Shown: positions 9,436 to 18,072, counted from the first letter of the stretch. The stretch: DNA of 64,000 bases from Acinetobacter tandoii DSM 14970 = CIP 107469 (GCF_000400735.1 NZ_KE007360.1:153308-217307); one strand, 5' to 3'. Notes: generated by a model from the letters alone, not told the origin. Numbers and translations are program-made.

Positions 9436-9588
9436 ATCTGGCATCACATGCTAATTCAGCAGAATTATAGCGTTGAATGAATACAATCCAATCTCGATAT
9501 ACATTTTGCAATTGAAAATAATTACTGGCTGTTGCATTAATGCTCTTTAAGAACGAAAAAAATTGTGATGACGGTGGAATAATAATAA

Positions 9589-10527
9589 ATGAAAAGGAAT
9601 AAATTTTTGAAAGTAGCTTGGGTTGGTTTACTGATGACGGCTATTTCGGTGGTTACGCAGAGTCAGGCCAATTCTGCGACCAGCCAACAAGCTGACGTCC
9701 AGAATGTCCAACTTTACTTACAACAAATTATTGGTACAGGTTCATTTCGGAATCATCAAAATATTGCCGAATTAAATCGAGTTTCAGCTTGGATCAAAGA
9801 GCAAATGCGTTTATTTGGTATTCCTTGTCAATTTCAGAATTATATTGTGAATCGGCAGAATTATCGCAACGTGGTCTGTTCATTAAATGTGGGAGGAGCC
9901 GAAAAAGTCATCGTTGGCGCACATTATGATGTGTTTGGTCAAGTACAGGGAGCAGATGATAATGCCTCTGGAGTCGCGGGAGTGATTGAAGCGGCTCGTA
10001 TTTTGTCACAAGAAAAAAGCCATCTAAGCCATAATGTGGAATTTGCTTTTTATACGCTTGAAGAACCGCCATATACCAATACAGAATATATGGGCAGTTA
10101 TGTACATGCCAAGTCAGTACAAGCACAACGCGATAAGATCCAAGGGGTTTATATTCTGGAAATGATTGGCTACTACGATACAGCACTGGTTCAAGAATAT
10201 CCTGTTGGCTTGAAGTGGATTTATCCAAGTCACGGCAATTTTATTGCGGCGGTGAGTGATATCGATTCGCGTGGATTAGGTGAGAATTTTTGTGCTGCCA
10301 TGCAGCAGTTGGAATGCCAGCGTTTAGTCGCACCGTCTTTTACCCCAGGATTGAATTTTTCAAGTCATAGCAACTATTGGAATTATGATATTCCTGCGAT
10401 TATGCTGACCGATACCGCTTTTTATCGGAATAAGAATTATCATACGGCTGCCGACACATTAAAGACCCTAAATCTTGAAAAGATGACTCAGGTGATCGAT
10501 GGGTTGGTGCAAACGATATTGAAGTAA
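9589..10527 (+). CDS. Exported M28-family zinc aminopeptidase-like protein
   Basis: 312 residues. A signal peptide occupies about residues 1-29 (hydrophobic VAWVGLLMTAISVV, then ANS). The M28 core follows with two-zinc ligands recognisable as AHYDVF (His112, Asp114), GADDNASG (Asp123/124), the catalytic pair EE (158-159), EMIGYYD (Glu191) and C-terminal YHTAADT (His285). The enzyme should cleave N-terminal residues from peptides in the periplasm or outside the cell. Substrate preference cannot be told. It is monocistronic. Two cysteine pairs (80/97 and 235/243) are consistent with an exported, disulphide-bearing protein. Confidence 0.87.
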   Translation: MKRNKFLKVAWVGLLMTAISVVTQSQANSATSQQADVQNVQLYLQQIIGTGSFRNHQNIAELNRVSAWIKEQMRLFGIPCQFQNYIVNRQNYRNVVCSLNVGGAEKVIVGAHYDVFGQVQGADDNASGVAGVIEAARILSQEKSHLSHNVEFAFYTLEEPPYTNTEYMGSYVHAKSVQAQRDKIQGVYILEMIGYYDTALVQEYPVGLKWIYPSHGNFIAAVSDIDSRGLGENFCAAMQQLECQRLVAPSFTPGLNFSSHSNYWNYDIPAIMLTDTAFYRNKNYHTAADTLKTLNLEKMTQVIDGLVQTILK

Positions 10528-10584
10528 ATAATGTAGGATGAAAAGGGCATCATCATTTTTATGTAGAAAAATTAAAGAATACCA

Positions 10585-10622
10585 ATAAAAAACGCAGTCC
10601 TTGAATAGTGTAAGGACTGCGA
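10585..10622 (-). terminator. Intrinsic terminator (minus strand)
   Basis: Perfect stem CGCAGTCCTT / AAGGACTGCG with a 9-base loop; on the minus strand it is followed by TTTTTTATT. It ends the candidate sRNA and/or the VOC gene transcript. Confidence 0.85.
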
Positions 10623-10697
10623 TCAAGAGATTATCTGCCTGGAGAAACAGATAACCTTTAAGAATAAGAAACATACAGCACATATGTATTCTTATTA
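10585..10697 (-). ncRNA. Candidate small RNA (three hairpins plus terminator)
   Basis: Read on the minus strand, a promoter-like pair (TTGAAA at 10724-10729, then 17 bases, then AATATT at 10701-10706) is followed by three consecutive hairpins. Hairpin 1 pairs 10689-10696 with 10663-10670 and 10683-10686 with 10672-10675. Hairpin 2 pairs 10648-10654 with 10631-10637. Hairpin 3 is a 10-bp stem (10612-10621 with 10593-10602) that runs straight into a T6 tail (10586-10591), a standard Rho-independent terminator. No ORF of useful size covers it. An alternative is a long structured 3' UTR of the VOC gene, which lies just upstream on the same strand. Confidence 0.4.
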
Positions 10698-10809
10698 TTT
10701 AATATTGGGTGTTCTTTGGATTTTTTCAAGTCTGATTTGTGAAGGGAAACCTGCTTAATATTCAAAGTTAGAACATACGATAACCTTAAATTATTTACGA
10801 TACGCTGGT

Positions 10810-11190
10810 TTACTTCATAGAATGTAAACCAATCATATTTCCTTCTGTATCAAAAGCTAAAACAATAAATCCGTACTCACCAATTGAAGTTTTTGATTCA
10901 TGAATGTTGCCGCCCGCTTCACCAATTCGGGCTGCTTCATCTGCACAGTCTTCACATGAAAAATAGATTAATGTGCTGTTTCCACCTGCGGCGACTCCTG
11001 TCATTTGAACTAAAGCACCAGAAGCACCATAAACTTGCATATCCGATGGGAACGCCCACATTTGAAGCGAGTTACCCTCAGAAGGAGGAGTCAATTCAGA
11101 GAGTTGAATATTAAATACTGCTTCATAAAATTGTTTGGCTCGGGTTATGTCATTGACATATATTTCAAACCATCCGACAGGGTTTTTCAT
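10810..11190 (-). CDS. VOC-fold (glyoxalase/bleomycin-resistance-like) protein
   Basis: 126 residues, one vicinal-oxygen-chelate domain made of two beta-alpha-beta-beta-beta modules: GWFEIYVNDITRAKQFYEAVF opens the first and LIYFSCEDCADEAARIGEAGG the second. The C-terminal GEYGFIVLAFDTEGNMIGLHS matches the last strands and supplies a possible metal ligand. VOC proteins include lyases, dioxygenases and drug-binding proteins, so function cannot be assigned. This subtype resembles YybH/PhnB-like small VOC proteins. It sits after the lon terminator and reads in the same direction as lon. Confidence 0.85.
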   Translation of the reverse strand: MKNPVGWFEIYVNDITRAKQFYEAVFNIQLSELTPPSEGNSLQMWAFPSDMQVYGASGALVQMTGVAAGGNSTLIYFSCEDCADEAARIGEAGGNIHESKTSIGEYGFIVLAFDTEGNMIGLHSMK

Positions 11191-11280
11191 TTTAATGGTC
11201 CTGTGTCATCCTTTGGATGCAATTTATTTTAGGGGATAAAAGCTCGAAGATGTGTGGTGTTATTTACAGTAATTTGTAAT

Positions 11281-11313
11281 AAAAAAAGAGAGCCGTAGCT
11301 CTCTTTTTTTTCT
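11281..11313. terminator. Bidirectional terminator after lon
   Basis: A-run, stem GAGAGC / GCTCTC with a CGTA loop, then T8. The symmetrical A/T flanks make it effective on either strand; on the minus strand it ends the lon transcript. Confidence 0.9.
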
Positions 11314-11321
11314 TGCTAAAA

Positions 11322-13751
11322 TTAGTGACGTGCGGCTTTTTTACCATCATCGACTGGTTTTACAATTGGTGCTTTGACCAAAGGTTCAGGCTTAGACGTT
11401 AAGGCAAGAGGTAAAATCTCATCAATCGATTTTACTGCTTTAATTTCAAGCCCTTCTTTCACATTTTCAGGAATCTCTGCAAGATCACGGACGTTATCTT
11501 GAGGAATGAAGACTAATTTAATGCCACCACGGTGTGCAGCAAGCAATTTTTCTTTCAAACCACCAATACGCATTGCACGACCACCAAGACTCGTTTCACC
11601 TGTCATGGCAATGTCAGGGCGAATTGGGATACCTGTAAAGGCAGAAACCAATGCTGTAGTCAGTGCTAAACCAGCAGATGGACCATCTTTTGGTGTTGCA
11701 CCTTCTGGTAAGTGGACGTGAACATCGGTCTCTTCAAAGCGAGTTGACTCGATGCCCAACTCATCTGCACGTGTACGTACCACGGTCATGGCTGCGGTAA
11801 TCGATTCTTTCATCACATCACCGAGTGAACCCGTGGTGATAAATTTCCCTTTACCTTTGACCGCTGCAACTTCAATGGTCAATAACTCACCACCGACAGA
11901 CGTCCACGCTAAACCGTTGACGCGACCCACTTGCGCTTCATCTTCTGCCATACCAAAGTCAAATTTGTGCGGACCTAAGTAGTCTGGAAGATTAGCCGAA
12001 GTCACATCAACTTGTAGGTTTTTCGCCTTTTTGCTGACGGCTTCTTTTACCACTTTACGTGCAATTTTAGAGACTTCGCGTTCTAAGTTACGCACACCTG
12101 CTTCACGTGTATAACGTTGAACAATGTCACGAATCGCTTCTTCATGAACAGTCAATTCTTTAGCACGTAAACCGTTGTTCTTAATGGCTTTCGGAACAAG
12201 GTAACGCTCAGCAATATTGACTTTTTCGTCTTCGGTATAACCCGGTAGGCGAATCACTTCCATACGATCCAACAATGCTTCAGGAATATTCATGCTGTTA
12301 GCAGTACAGATGAACATTACTTCAGACAGGTCAAGATCAAGATCTAAATAGTGATCGTTAAACTTGTTGTTCTGTGATGGATCGAGTACTTCAAGTAATG
12401 CAGAAGCAGGGTCGCCACGGTAGTCTTGCGCCATCTTGTCGATTTCATCGAGCAAGAACAATGGGTTCTTCACGCCAACTTTCGTTAACGATTGCACAAT
12501 TTTACCTGGCATCGCACCGATATAGGTACGACGGTGACCGCGGATTTCCGCTTCGTCACGTACACCGCCCAGCGCCATACGGACAAATTCACGGCCAGTC
12601 GCTTTCGCAACAGATTCGCCCAGTGAGGTTTTACCTACACCCGGAGGGCCAACTAAACAAAGGATTGGGCCTTTGAGTTTTTTCACGCGTGACTGTACTG
12701 CAAGATATTCCACAATACGATCTTTCACGTCATCTAGGCCGTAATGATCTGCATCGAGAATTTCTTGTGCTTTTGCAAGATTGATACTGACTTTGCTGGC
12801 TTTATTCCAAGGTGTATCTAAAATCACCTCTAAATAGTTACGCACTACAGCCGCTTCGCTTGACGCAGGTTGCATGGCTTTCAGCTTACGGAATTCAGCT
12901 TCTGCTTTTTTACGTACGTGCTCAGGTAAATCTGCTTCAGCAAGACGTTTCTCAATTTCAGCTACGTCGTCTTCTGCACCGCCATTCATGTCAGAAAGCT
13001 CACGCTGAATCACCTTCATCTTTTCATTGAGGAAGTATTCGCGTTGATTTTTCTCCATTTGACGCTTCACTGAGTCATGTAAAGTTTGCTCAATCTGTTG
13101 CTCTTCAGACTGTTGCAACAAATAGGTCATCAGTTCTTGTAGATGTGCCTCAAACTCATCGTGTTCAAGGAATTTTTGTTTCACATCAATATTCAGTGGA
13201 ACACGAGTTGCCACGAAGAATAACAATTGTAGTAAATCGTCAATCTTGTTTGCTGCAGCAACAAGTTCACGCGCATTACGTAATTTTGCTTCAGCATATT
13301 GAGCAAATAGAGCACGTAACTCTTGTACACGTGTTTCTTGGGTTGTTTCGTCAATGTGAACTGACATTGGGCTAAGCGCATGTTCCGCAGTTAGATAATC
13401 ATTTTCATCAATGATTTTTTCTAGCTTTGAACGATGCAAGCCTTCGATTAATACTTTTATACAGTTTTCATCATTTTCATGATTCACAACTTGTACAATC
13501 TTCGCGACAGTACCGTATTGATATAAGTTGTCGTGATCAATTTCTTCTGAAAGAGAATCTTTCTGAGCAACTACAAATACTAGATTGTCACTGTTACGAG
13601 CCACATCAACTGCATTGATCGATTTTTCACGACCTACAAATAGCGCGATTTGCATGTGTGGATACACCACTACATCACGTAACGCTAAAAGTGGTAATAC
13701 ACTTGGAACCTGAGGCTCTAAGGTTTCTTGATTCATAATAATTTCAGACAT
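11322..13751 (-). CDS. lon: ATP-dependent protease Lon
   Basis: 809 residues (E. coli Lon is 784). Lon is a homohexameric cytosolic protease that degrades misfolded and selected regulatory proteins. In order: LON substrate-binding N-domain (about 15-210), coiled-coil linker, AAA+ module with Walker A GPPGVGKTS (about 368-376) and Walker B FLLDEID, and the S16 protease domain with the Ser-Lys dyad (Ser692 in GPSAGLAL; Lys735 in GGLKEKLL). The start at ATG 13751 is chosen because AGGAG lies 5 bases before it. A GTG 6 bases further upstream is less likely. The extra C-terminal 20 or so residues are basic and Pro-rich. Confidence 0.98.
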   Translation of the reverse strand: MSEIIMNQETLEPQVPSVLPLLALRDVVVYPHMQIALFVGREKSINAVDVARNSDNLVFVVAQKDSLSEEIDHDNLYQYGTVAKIVQVVNHENDENCIKVLIEGLHRSKLEKIIDENDYLTAEHALSPMSVHIDETTQETRVQELRALFAQYAEAKLRNARELVAAANKIDDLLQLLFFVATRVPLNIDVKQKFLEHDEFEAHLQELMTYLLQQSEEQQIEQTLHDSVKRQMEKNQREYFLNEKMKVIQRELSDMNGGAEDDVAEIEKRLAEADLPEHVRKKAEAEFRKLKAMQPASSEAAVVRNYLEVILDTPWNKASKVSINLAKAQEILDADHYGLDDVKDRIVEYLAVQSRVKKLKGPILCLVGPPGVGKTSLGESVAKATGREFVRMALGGVRDEAEIRGHRRTYIGAMPGKIVQSLTKVGVKNPLFLLDEIDKMAQDYRGDPASALLEVLDPSQNNKFNDHYLDLDLDLSEVMFICTANSMNIPEALLDRMEVIRLPGYTEDEKVNIAERYLVPKAIKNNGLRAKELTVHEEAIRDIVQRYTREAGVRNLEREVSKIARKVVKEAVSKKAKNLQVDVTSANLPDYLGPHKFDFGMAEDEAQVGRVNGLAWTSVGGELLTIEVAAVKGKGKFITTGSLGDVMKESITAAMTVVRTRADELGIESTRFEETDVHVHLPEGATPKDGPSAGLALTTALVSAFTGIPIRPDIAMTGETSLGGRAMRIGGLKEKLLAAHRGGIKLVFIPQDNVRDLAEIPENVKEGLEIKAVKSIDEILPLALTSKPEPLVKAPIVKPVDDGKKAARH

Positions 13752-13797
13752 GGGCACTCCTAATGAGTGACAACGGTGTTGCCATGTTTTTTATAGT

Positions 13798-13831
13798 GAT
13801 GGGTATTTTAAAAAATACAAGGGCAGGTCAA
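13798..13831 (-). promoter_or_regulatory. Candidate heat-shock (sigma-32-like) promoter of lon, overlapping a sigma-70-like box
   Basis: On the minus strand CTTGTAT (13821-13815) is followed after 11 bases by CCCATC (13803-13798), close to the sigma-32 consensus CTTGAAA-N(11-16)-CCCATNT. A TTGACC word (13831-13826) overlaps and could serve sigma-70. lon is a heat-shock gene in most proteobacteria, which supports the reading. Confidence 0.4.
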
Positions 13832-13899
13832 AATAAATTGTATAAAAAATGACTAAACATGTGATTTTTAAGTATTCTCAACAGTCAAAAATGTCAATT

Positions 13900-14490
13900 T
13901 TAGCGCTTGAAGCGTAAATGTTGTTGAGGCGTAAGCAGTCCATCTAAAGGTTGATCCCATTTTTCTCGGATGAGGCGCTGCGGTACTAACTGGAAGTGAT
14001 GGGCCAAACCGAGGCGAAATGGACGGTGATAAGGTGTAGACGCTAAGGTTTTGTCATAAAACCCGCCCCCCATGCCAATTCGTGTGCCATAAAGGTCACA
14101 TGCCAATAAAGGCATCAATAGCAGGTCCAAATGTGAAACGTGCTGTCCACGTGTTGCCATGGGCTCTTGCATACCGAACGGATGATGAGAAAAACGCTTA
14201 TTTTGAAATTGATTACGTGAAATTTTGACCCACACCAAGCGCTGATTCATATTGCAAATCATCGGTAAATACACCGACTTTTTTTGATGAAAACAATATT
14301 CAATGATTTTATGAGTTTGAATTTCTCCAAAGGCATGTAGATAAATGCCGACATGCTTGGCTTGTTTAAATTTGGGCACAGATCTTAGGCGCTGTAAAAT
14401 TTGCTGCTCAGACTGTTGTTGTTGATAAACGGAAACTTGTCTGCGTTGTTTGCGAAGCTGTTTTCTGAGTTGGGCAAGTTCAATCGACAT
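13900..14490 (-). CDS. fau: 5-formyltetrahydrofolate cyclo-ligase
   Basis: 196 residues from ATG 14490 (MSIELAQLRKQLRKQRR). A start at 14541 would add a hydrophobic extension not seen in the family. The enzyme converts 5-formyl-THF to 5,10-methenyl-THF using ATP. Signatures are the basic N-terminal substrate-binding helix, IYLHAFGEIQTH, LLLMPLLACDLYGTRIGMGGGFYDKTL (the nucleotide-binding GMGGGFYD motif is diagnostic) and the C-terminal PLDGLLTPQQ. In E. coli this gene lies next to 6S RNA; here it directly follows a MerR regulator and I see no 6S-like sequence. It ends 142 bases before lon's start region. Confidence 0.92.
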   Translation of the reverse strand: MSIELAQLRKQLRKQRRQVSVYQQQQSEQQILQRLRSVPKFKQAKHVGIYLHAFGEIQTHKIIEYCFHQKKSVYLPMICNMNQRLVWVKISRNQFQNKRFSHHPFGMQEPMATRGQHVSHLDLLLMPLLACDLYGTRIGMGGGFYDKTLASTPYHRPFRLGLAHHFQLVPQRLIREKWDQPLDGLLTPQQHLRFKR

Positions 14491-14561
14491 AATGAACGCA
14501 GTCCTGAGTATCGAAAAGGTGAGTGGAAAAGTGATCGCCAAATTTAAAAGACGGTAACTGT

Positions 14562-14957
14562 TTATAGTTCAGTCGTTGAACCTTTTTTCAGTTCTTGCAA
14601 AATTGGGCAGCAACTGTCTGTCGTGGTTTTACATTCATCTACCCAAGTTGAAAGACGCTGTTTCAGTGCATTTAATTCTTGAATCCGTTGATCAATTTTT
14701 TCCAGTCGTTGTTGAATCACATCACGGACTTTTTCTCGGTCATTCAGTTGTAAATGTAATAGATCTTGAATTTCACTGAGCTGCAAGCCAGCATCTTTAC
14801 CTTTTTGAATAAAGCTTAAGGTTTCAATGTCTTGTTGGCTGTAATAACGATAGTTTTGTGTGGTTTCAGGAATGCGCATAAGACCAATCCGTTGATAATA
14901 ACGAATCGTTTCAACATTAACGTGACACTGTTTTGCCAGTTTGCCGATAGTGAGCAT
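14562..14957 (-). CDS. MerR-family metal-responsive regulator, CueR-like
   Basis: 131 residues. An N-terminal winged helix carries the MerR signature (VNVETIRYYQRIGLM, NYRYY); a long dimerisation helix spans about 72-108; the C-terminal metal loop has Cys109 and Cys117 with seven residues between them, followed by PIL. This CX7C plus CPI pattern matches CueR, the Cu(I)/Ag(I) sensor. The position equivalent to the Cys that lets ZntR bind divalent metal is Arg here, again favouring monovalent copper. An extra Cys116 makes a CC pair. It is divergently transcribed from the copper ATPase and should twist the shared promoter at 14977-15008 when copper is bound. Confidence 0.85.
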   Translation of the reverse strand: MLTIGKLAKQCHVNVETIRYYQRIGLMRIPETTQNYRYYSQQDIETLSFIQKGKDAGLQLSEIQDLLHLQLNDREKVRDVIQQRLEKIDQRIQELNALKQRLSTWVDECKTTTDSCCPILQELKKGSTTEL

Positions 14958-14976
14958 AAAATAATCTCCAAAAGGC

Positions 14977-15008
14977 TTGACTCAGTACCTAGGTACAGAC
15001 TTTATGCT
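14977..15008 (+). promoter_or_regulatory. MerR-type promoter/operator of the copper ATPase gene
   Basis: -35 TTGACT (14977-14982) and -10 TATGCT (15003-15008) are separated by 20 bases, too long for normal RNA polymerase. The spacer holds a perfect 12-bp palindrome GTACCTAGGTAC (14985-14996). Long spacer plus central dyad is the hallmark of promoters activated by MerR-family DNA distortion. Confidence 0.85.
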
Positions 15009-15038
15009 AACACAATCAAAAAAGAAATGGTGAGTCCG

Positions 15039-18014
15039 ATGAACGAGCAACCCAAAAGCTCTTGCTGTTCCAAAGAAAAAAAATCGCCAACGGTGGTGTC
15101 CATTGATCCTGTCTGTGGAATGACGGTTGCAGAGGATTCGCCACATGCCTATGAATATCAATCGGTTCGATATTTATTCTGTAGTGCTGGCTGCTTAGAC
15201 AAATTTGCAGCCGATCCTGAAGCTTATGTATCTTCAGAAAAAGCGCACAGTTCTTGTTGCAGCAAAGCGAAAATAGAACAAACTCATGTTCCAGCTCAAC
15301 CTGAAGCTGAAAGCATGGTGGCTTCATCAAAAGGGTGTGGCTGTGCGAGCAAACACCAGCAAAGTGAGGTGTCAAAAGCAGAAAGCTTTATTGACCCTGT
15401 GTGTGGTATGACCGTGACAGATTTGACTAAACCGCATAGCGAATGGCAGGGCAAAAACTATTATTTTTGCAGTGAAAAATGTCAGCAAAAATTTATCGCT
15501 GCGCCTGAAAGCTATGTTACGACAGTTGAAGAAAAGTCCGCGAAAGTATCAGGATGTTGTGGAACTTCTAAACCAGAAGAGAAGAAAGCCTCAACATGTT
15601 GTGGTACAGAATCTAAAACTCCAGAAACAGCACAAGCTGAATCAAAATCAAGTTGTTGTGCAGCAAAGCCTAAACCAGAACCAGCTAAAACAGGTTGCTG
15701 TGGTGGCGGGAAACACGCACATGAGCAGCATGTCCAGTCAGGAGCGTCAGCTTTTATTGACCCCGTCTGCGGTATGTCTGTTGACCCAAATACTGAGTTA
15801 AAAACGGATTATCAGCAACAGACTTATTATTTCTGTAATCCATCTTGCTTAGACAAATTTAAGGGAGATCCTGAGTTTTATCTAATTCCACCTGATCAGC
15901 GTCCTGTACCTGAAGGGGCAGCGGATATGGATTATACCTGTCCGATGGATCCTGAGATTGTGCAAAAAGGGCCAGGCACGTGCCCAATTTGTGGTATGGC
16001 ACTAGAGCCGATGCAACCGACTTTAGATGATGCACCAAACCCTGAATTGGTGGATTTTAGCCATCGTTTTTGGATGACTTTACCACTGACGTTAATCGTG
16101 TTTGTACTGGCGATGGGTTCACATATTCATAGTTTTATTTCACCGCATATTCAGCCGTGGATTGAGCTGGTCCTCGCGACCCCTGTGGTGCTGTGGGCAG
16201 GTAAGCCGTTTATTGAACGTTGCTGGACCTCGTATAAAACCCGTAACCTCAATATGTGGAGCCTGATTGGGGTTGGGGTATTAGCCGCCTATATTTATAG
16301 TGTCGTGGCGACCATCTTTCCAAGCCTGATTCCGATGGCAGCCAAAACAGGACATGGTGTCGCGGTGTATTATGAAGCGGCGTGTATGATTGTATCTCTG
16401 AGTTTGCTTGGTCAAATCATGGAGCTAAAAGCCCGTGCCAAAACAGCCGATTCATTGAAAGCCTTGCTTAAACTCCAAGTCAACACCGCCAAGTTGGTTC
16501 AAAACGATCAAGTGATTGAAGTGGATATTGGCATGGTCAAACAAGGCGATATTTTACAGATTTCCTCAGGTGATCAGATTCCACTGGATGGCGTGGTGGT
16601 AGAAGGCAAAACCTATGTCGATGAAGCCATGATGACAGGTGAACCTGTACCTGTGAAAAAGCAAGTACATGACACAGTCATTGGCGGCACAGTGAATCAG
16701 CAGGGTAGCATTCGTATACAAACCACGGCTGTAGGTGCGAATACAACATTATCGAAAATGATTCAGACAGTTGCAGAAGCGCAGCGTTCTAAAGCACCGC
16801 TACAACGTTTAGCCGATGTGTTTGCTAAATATTTTGTGATTGTGGTGTTGTTCATTAGTGCTTTGACCTTCGTGGCATGGATGGTGTTTGGTGGTGCGCA
16901 ATTTGACTTGGCATTGATGTGTGCTGTAGCGGTACTGATTATTGCCTGTCCATGTGCGCTTGGTTTAGCAACGCCAATGTCCGTGATGGCCACTACAGGT
17001 CGTGCAGCACAGAAAGGTGTTCTGTTTAAAGATGCAGAAGCGATTGAAGCCTTAAGTAAAGTCAATACGCTGATTGTCGACAAAACAGGAACCCTGACTG
17101 AAGGTAAGCCGAGTCTGAAAGAAATTCGATTACTCAGTTCCAATGTGGAACAGGTGCAAGTGGAACAATGGATTGCTTCGATTGAACAATATTCAAGTCA
17201 TCCAATTGCACAAACCCTGACGCAGATTGTGCCTGCCCAGCAACTGCTGAAAGTGGAAGACTTTGAAGATGTCACAGGCTTTGGGGTTAAAGGTCAGATT
17301 GGTGAACAAACACTGTATATCGGCAGTCAAAAGTTGCTGGAACAACTCGGTATTGGTTTAGACCCTGCTATACAAAGTCAGTTGGATCAACAGCGTGCAG
17401 CAGGTAACGTGATTAGTTTCTTGAGCAATAGCCAAGCAGTGCTGGCGTATATTTCGATTCACGATGCGATTAAAACCAATGCACAAGAGGTCATTCAGCA
17501 ATTGATGACTGATGGCATTGAAGTGGTGATGGCAACAGGTGACCATGAACAAAATGCGCAGTTGGTGGCACAAGAACTGGGGATTCAGCATGTGCATGGC
17601 AACTGCACGCCAACTGAAAAACTGGAAATTGTGAAGCAGTATCAGGCACAGGGCAAAATTGTCGCCATGGCGGGTGATGGCATTAACGATGCACCAGCAC
17701 TGGCTCAAGCCAATGTCGGGATTGCCATGGGCAATGGTACTGATATTGCCAAACAGACGGCGCAAGTGACCTTGGTCAAAGGGGATATTCGTGGCGCAGC
17801 CGATGCGGTGCATATGGCGAAACTCGGTGTACGCAACATGAAACAAAACCTTGCCTTTTCTTTTGTGTATAACGGTTTGGGTGTACCCGTGGCAGCAGGG
17901 ATTTTCTATCCATTGACTGGCTTGTTGTTGACCCCGATGTTAGCCGCTGTGGCGATGTCACTCAGCTCACTGTCGGTGGTGCTAAATGCCTTGCGCTTAC
18001 AAAAGGCGAAGTAA
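15039..18014 (+). CDS. Copper P1B-type ATPase with three YHS domains and Cys-Cys linkers
   Basis: 991 residues from ATG 15039 (GGTGAG 5 bases upstream; farther in-frame starts lie inside the divergent regulator or before the promoter). It exports copper across the inner membrane at ATP cost. Residues 23-63, 119-160 and 241-282 are three YHS-type metal domains (each DPVCGM ... YxFC...C). Between and before them are seven CC or CGC motifs (9-10, 73-74, 100-102, 173-174, 187-188, 206-207, 220-221). A heavy-metal-binding CPMDPEI...CPICGMAL domain (299-324) follows, then the ATPase: TGE 533-535, CPC 637-639, DKTGT 681-685 and GDGINDAP. Typical relatives have one YHS at most. The C-terminal helix has the MSLSS copper motif. 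Confidence 0.93.
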   Translation: MNEQPKSSCCSKEKKSPTVVSIDPVCGMTVAEDSPHAYEYQSVRYLFCSAGCLDKFAADPEAYVSSEKAHSSCCSKAKIEQTHVPAQPEAESMVASSKGCGCASKHQQSEVSKAESFIDPVCGMTVTDLTKPHSEWQGKNYYFCSEKCQQKFIAAPESYVTTVEEKSAKVSGCCGTSKPEEKKASTCCGTESKTPETAQAESKSSCCAAKPKPEPAKTGCCGGGKHAHEQHVQSGASAFIDPVCGMSVDPNTELKTDYQQQTYYFCNPSCLDKFKGDPEFYLIPPDQRPVPEGAADMDYTCPMDPEIVQKGPGTCPICGMALEPMQPTLDDAPNPELVDFSHRFWMTLPLTLIVFVLAMGSHIHSFISPHIQPWIELVLATPVVLWAGKPFIERCWTSYKTRNLNMWSLIGVGVLAAYIYSVVATIFPSLIPMAAKTGHGVAVYYEAACMIVSLSLLGQIMELKARAKTADSLKALLKLQVNTAKLVQNDQVIEVDIGMVKQGDILQISSGDQIPLDGVVVEGKTYVDEAMMTGEPVPVKKQVHDTVIGGTVNQQGSIRIQTTAVGANTTLSKMIQTVAEAQRSKAPLQRLADVFAKYFVIVVLFISALTFVAWMVFGGAQFDLALMCAVAVLIIACPCALGLATPMSVMATTGRAAQKGVLFKDAEAIEALSKVNTLIVDKTGTLTEGKPSLKEIRLLSSNVEQVQVEQWIASIEQYSSHPIAQTLTQIVPAQQLLKVEDFEDVTGFGVKGQIGEQTLYIGSQKLLEQLGIGLDPAIQSQLDQQRAAGNVISFLSNSQAVLAYISIHDAIKTNAQEVIQQLMTDGIEVVMATGDHEQNAQLVAQELGIQHVHGNCTPTEKLEIVKQYQAQGKIVAMAGDGINDAPALAQANVGIAMGNGTDIAKQTAQVTLVKGDIRGAADAVHMAKLGVRNMKQNLAFSFVYNGLGVPVAAGIFYPLTGLLLTPMLAAVAMSLSSLSVVLNALRLQKAK

Positions 18015-18039
18015 GTCACATAGCATATAAATGGTAACA

Positions 18040-18072
18040 AAAGCCTCAAGCATTTCCTTGAGGCTTTTTTTT
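18040..18072 (+). terminator. Intrinsic terminator after the copper ATPase gene
   Basis: AGCCTCAAG pairs with CTTGAGGCT around an 8-base loop, followed by T8. Confidence 0.9.

Noticed and set aside
13758..14600. 6S RNA next to the 5-formyl-THF cyclo-ligase gene
   Set aside because: In E. coli ssrS is beside this gene, but here the flanks are lon's leader (142 bases) and a 20-base gap to the MerR gene; neither has room for it.
14832..15038. Upstream in-frame extension of the copper ATPase
   Set aside because: It lies inside the divergent MerR gene and before the MerR-type promoter's expected start site at about 15015, so it cannot be transcribed from that promoter.
15472..15801. 109-codon +1-frame ORF inside the copper ATPase gene
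   Set aside because: Shadow of the YHS/linker region; rich in Lys/Gln/Val repeats that come from the frame-shifted coding sequence.
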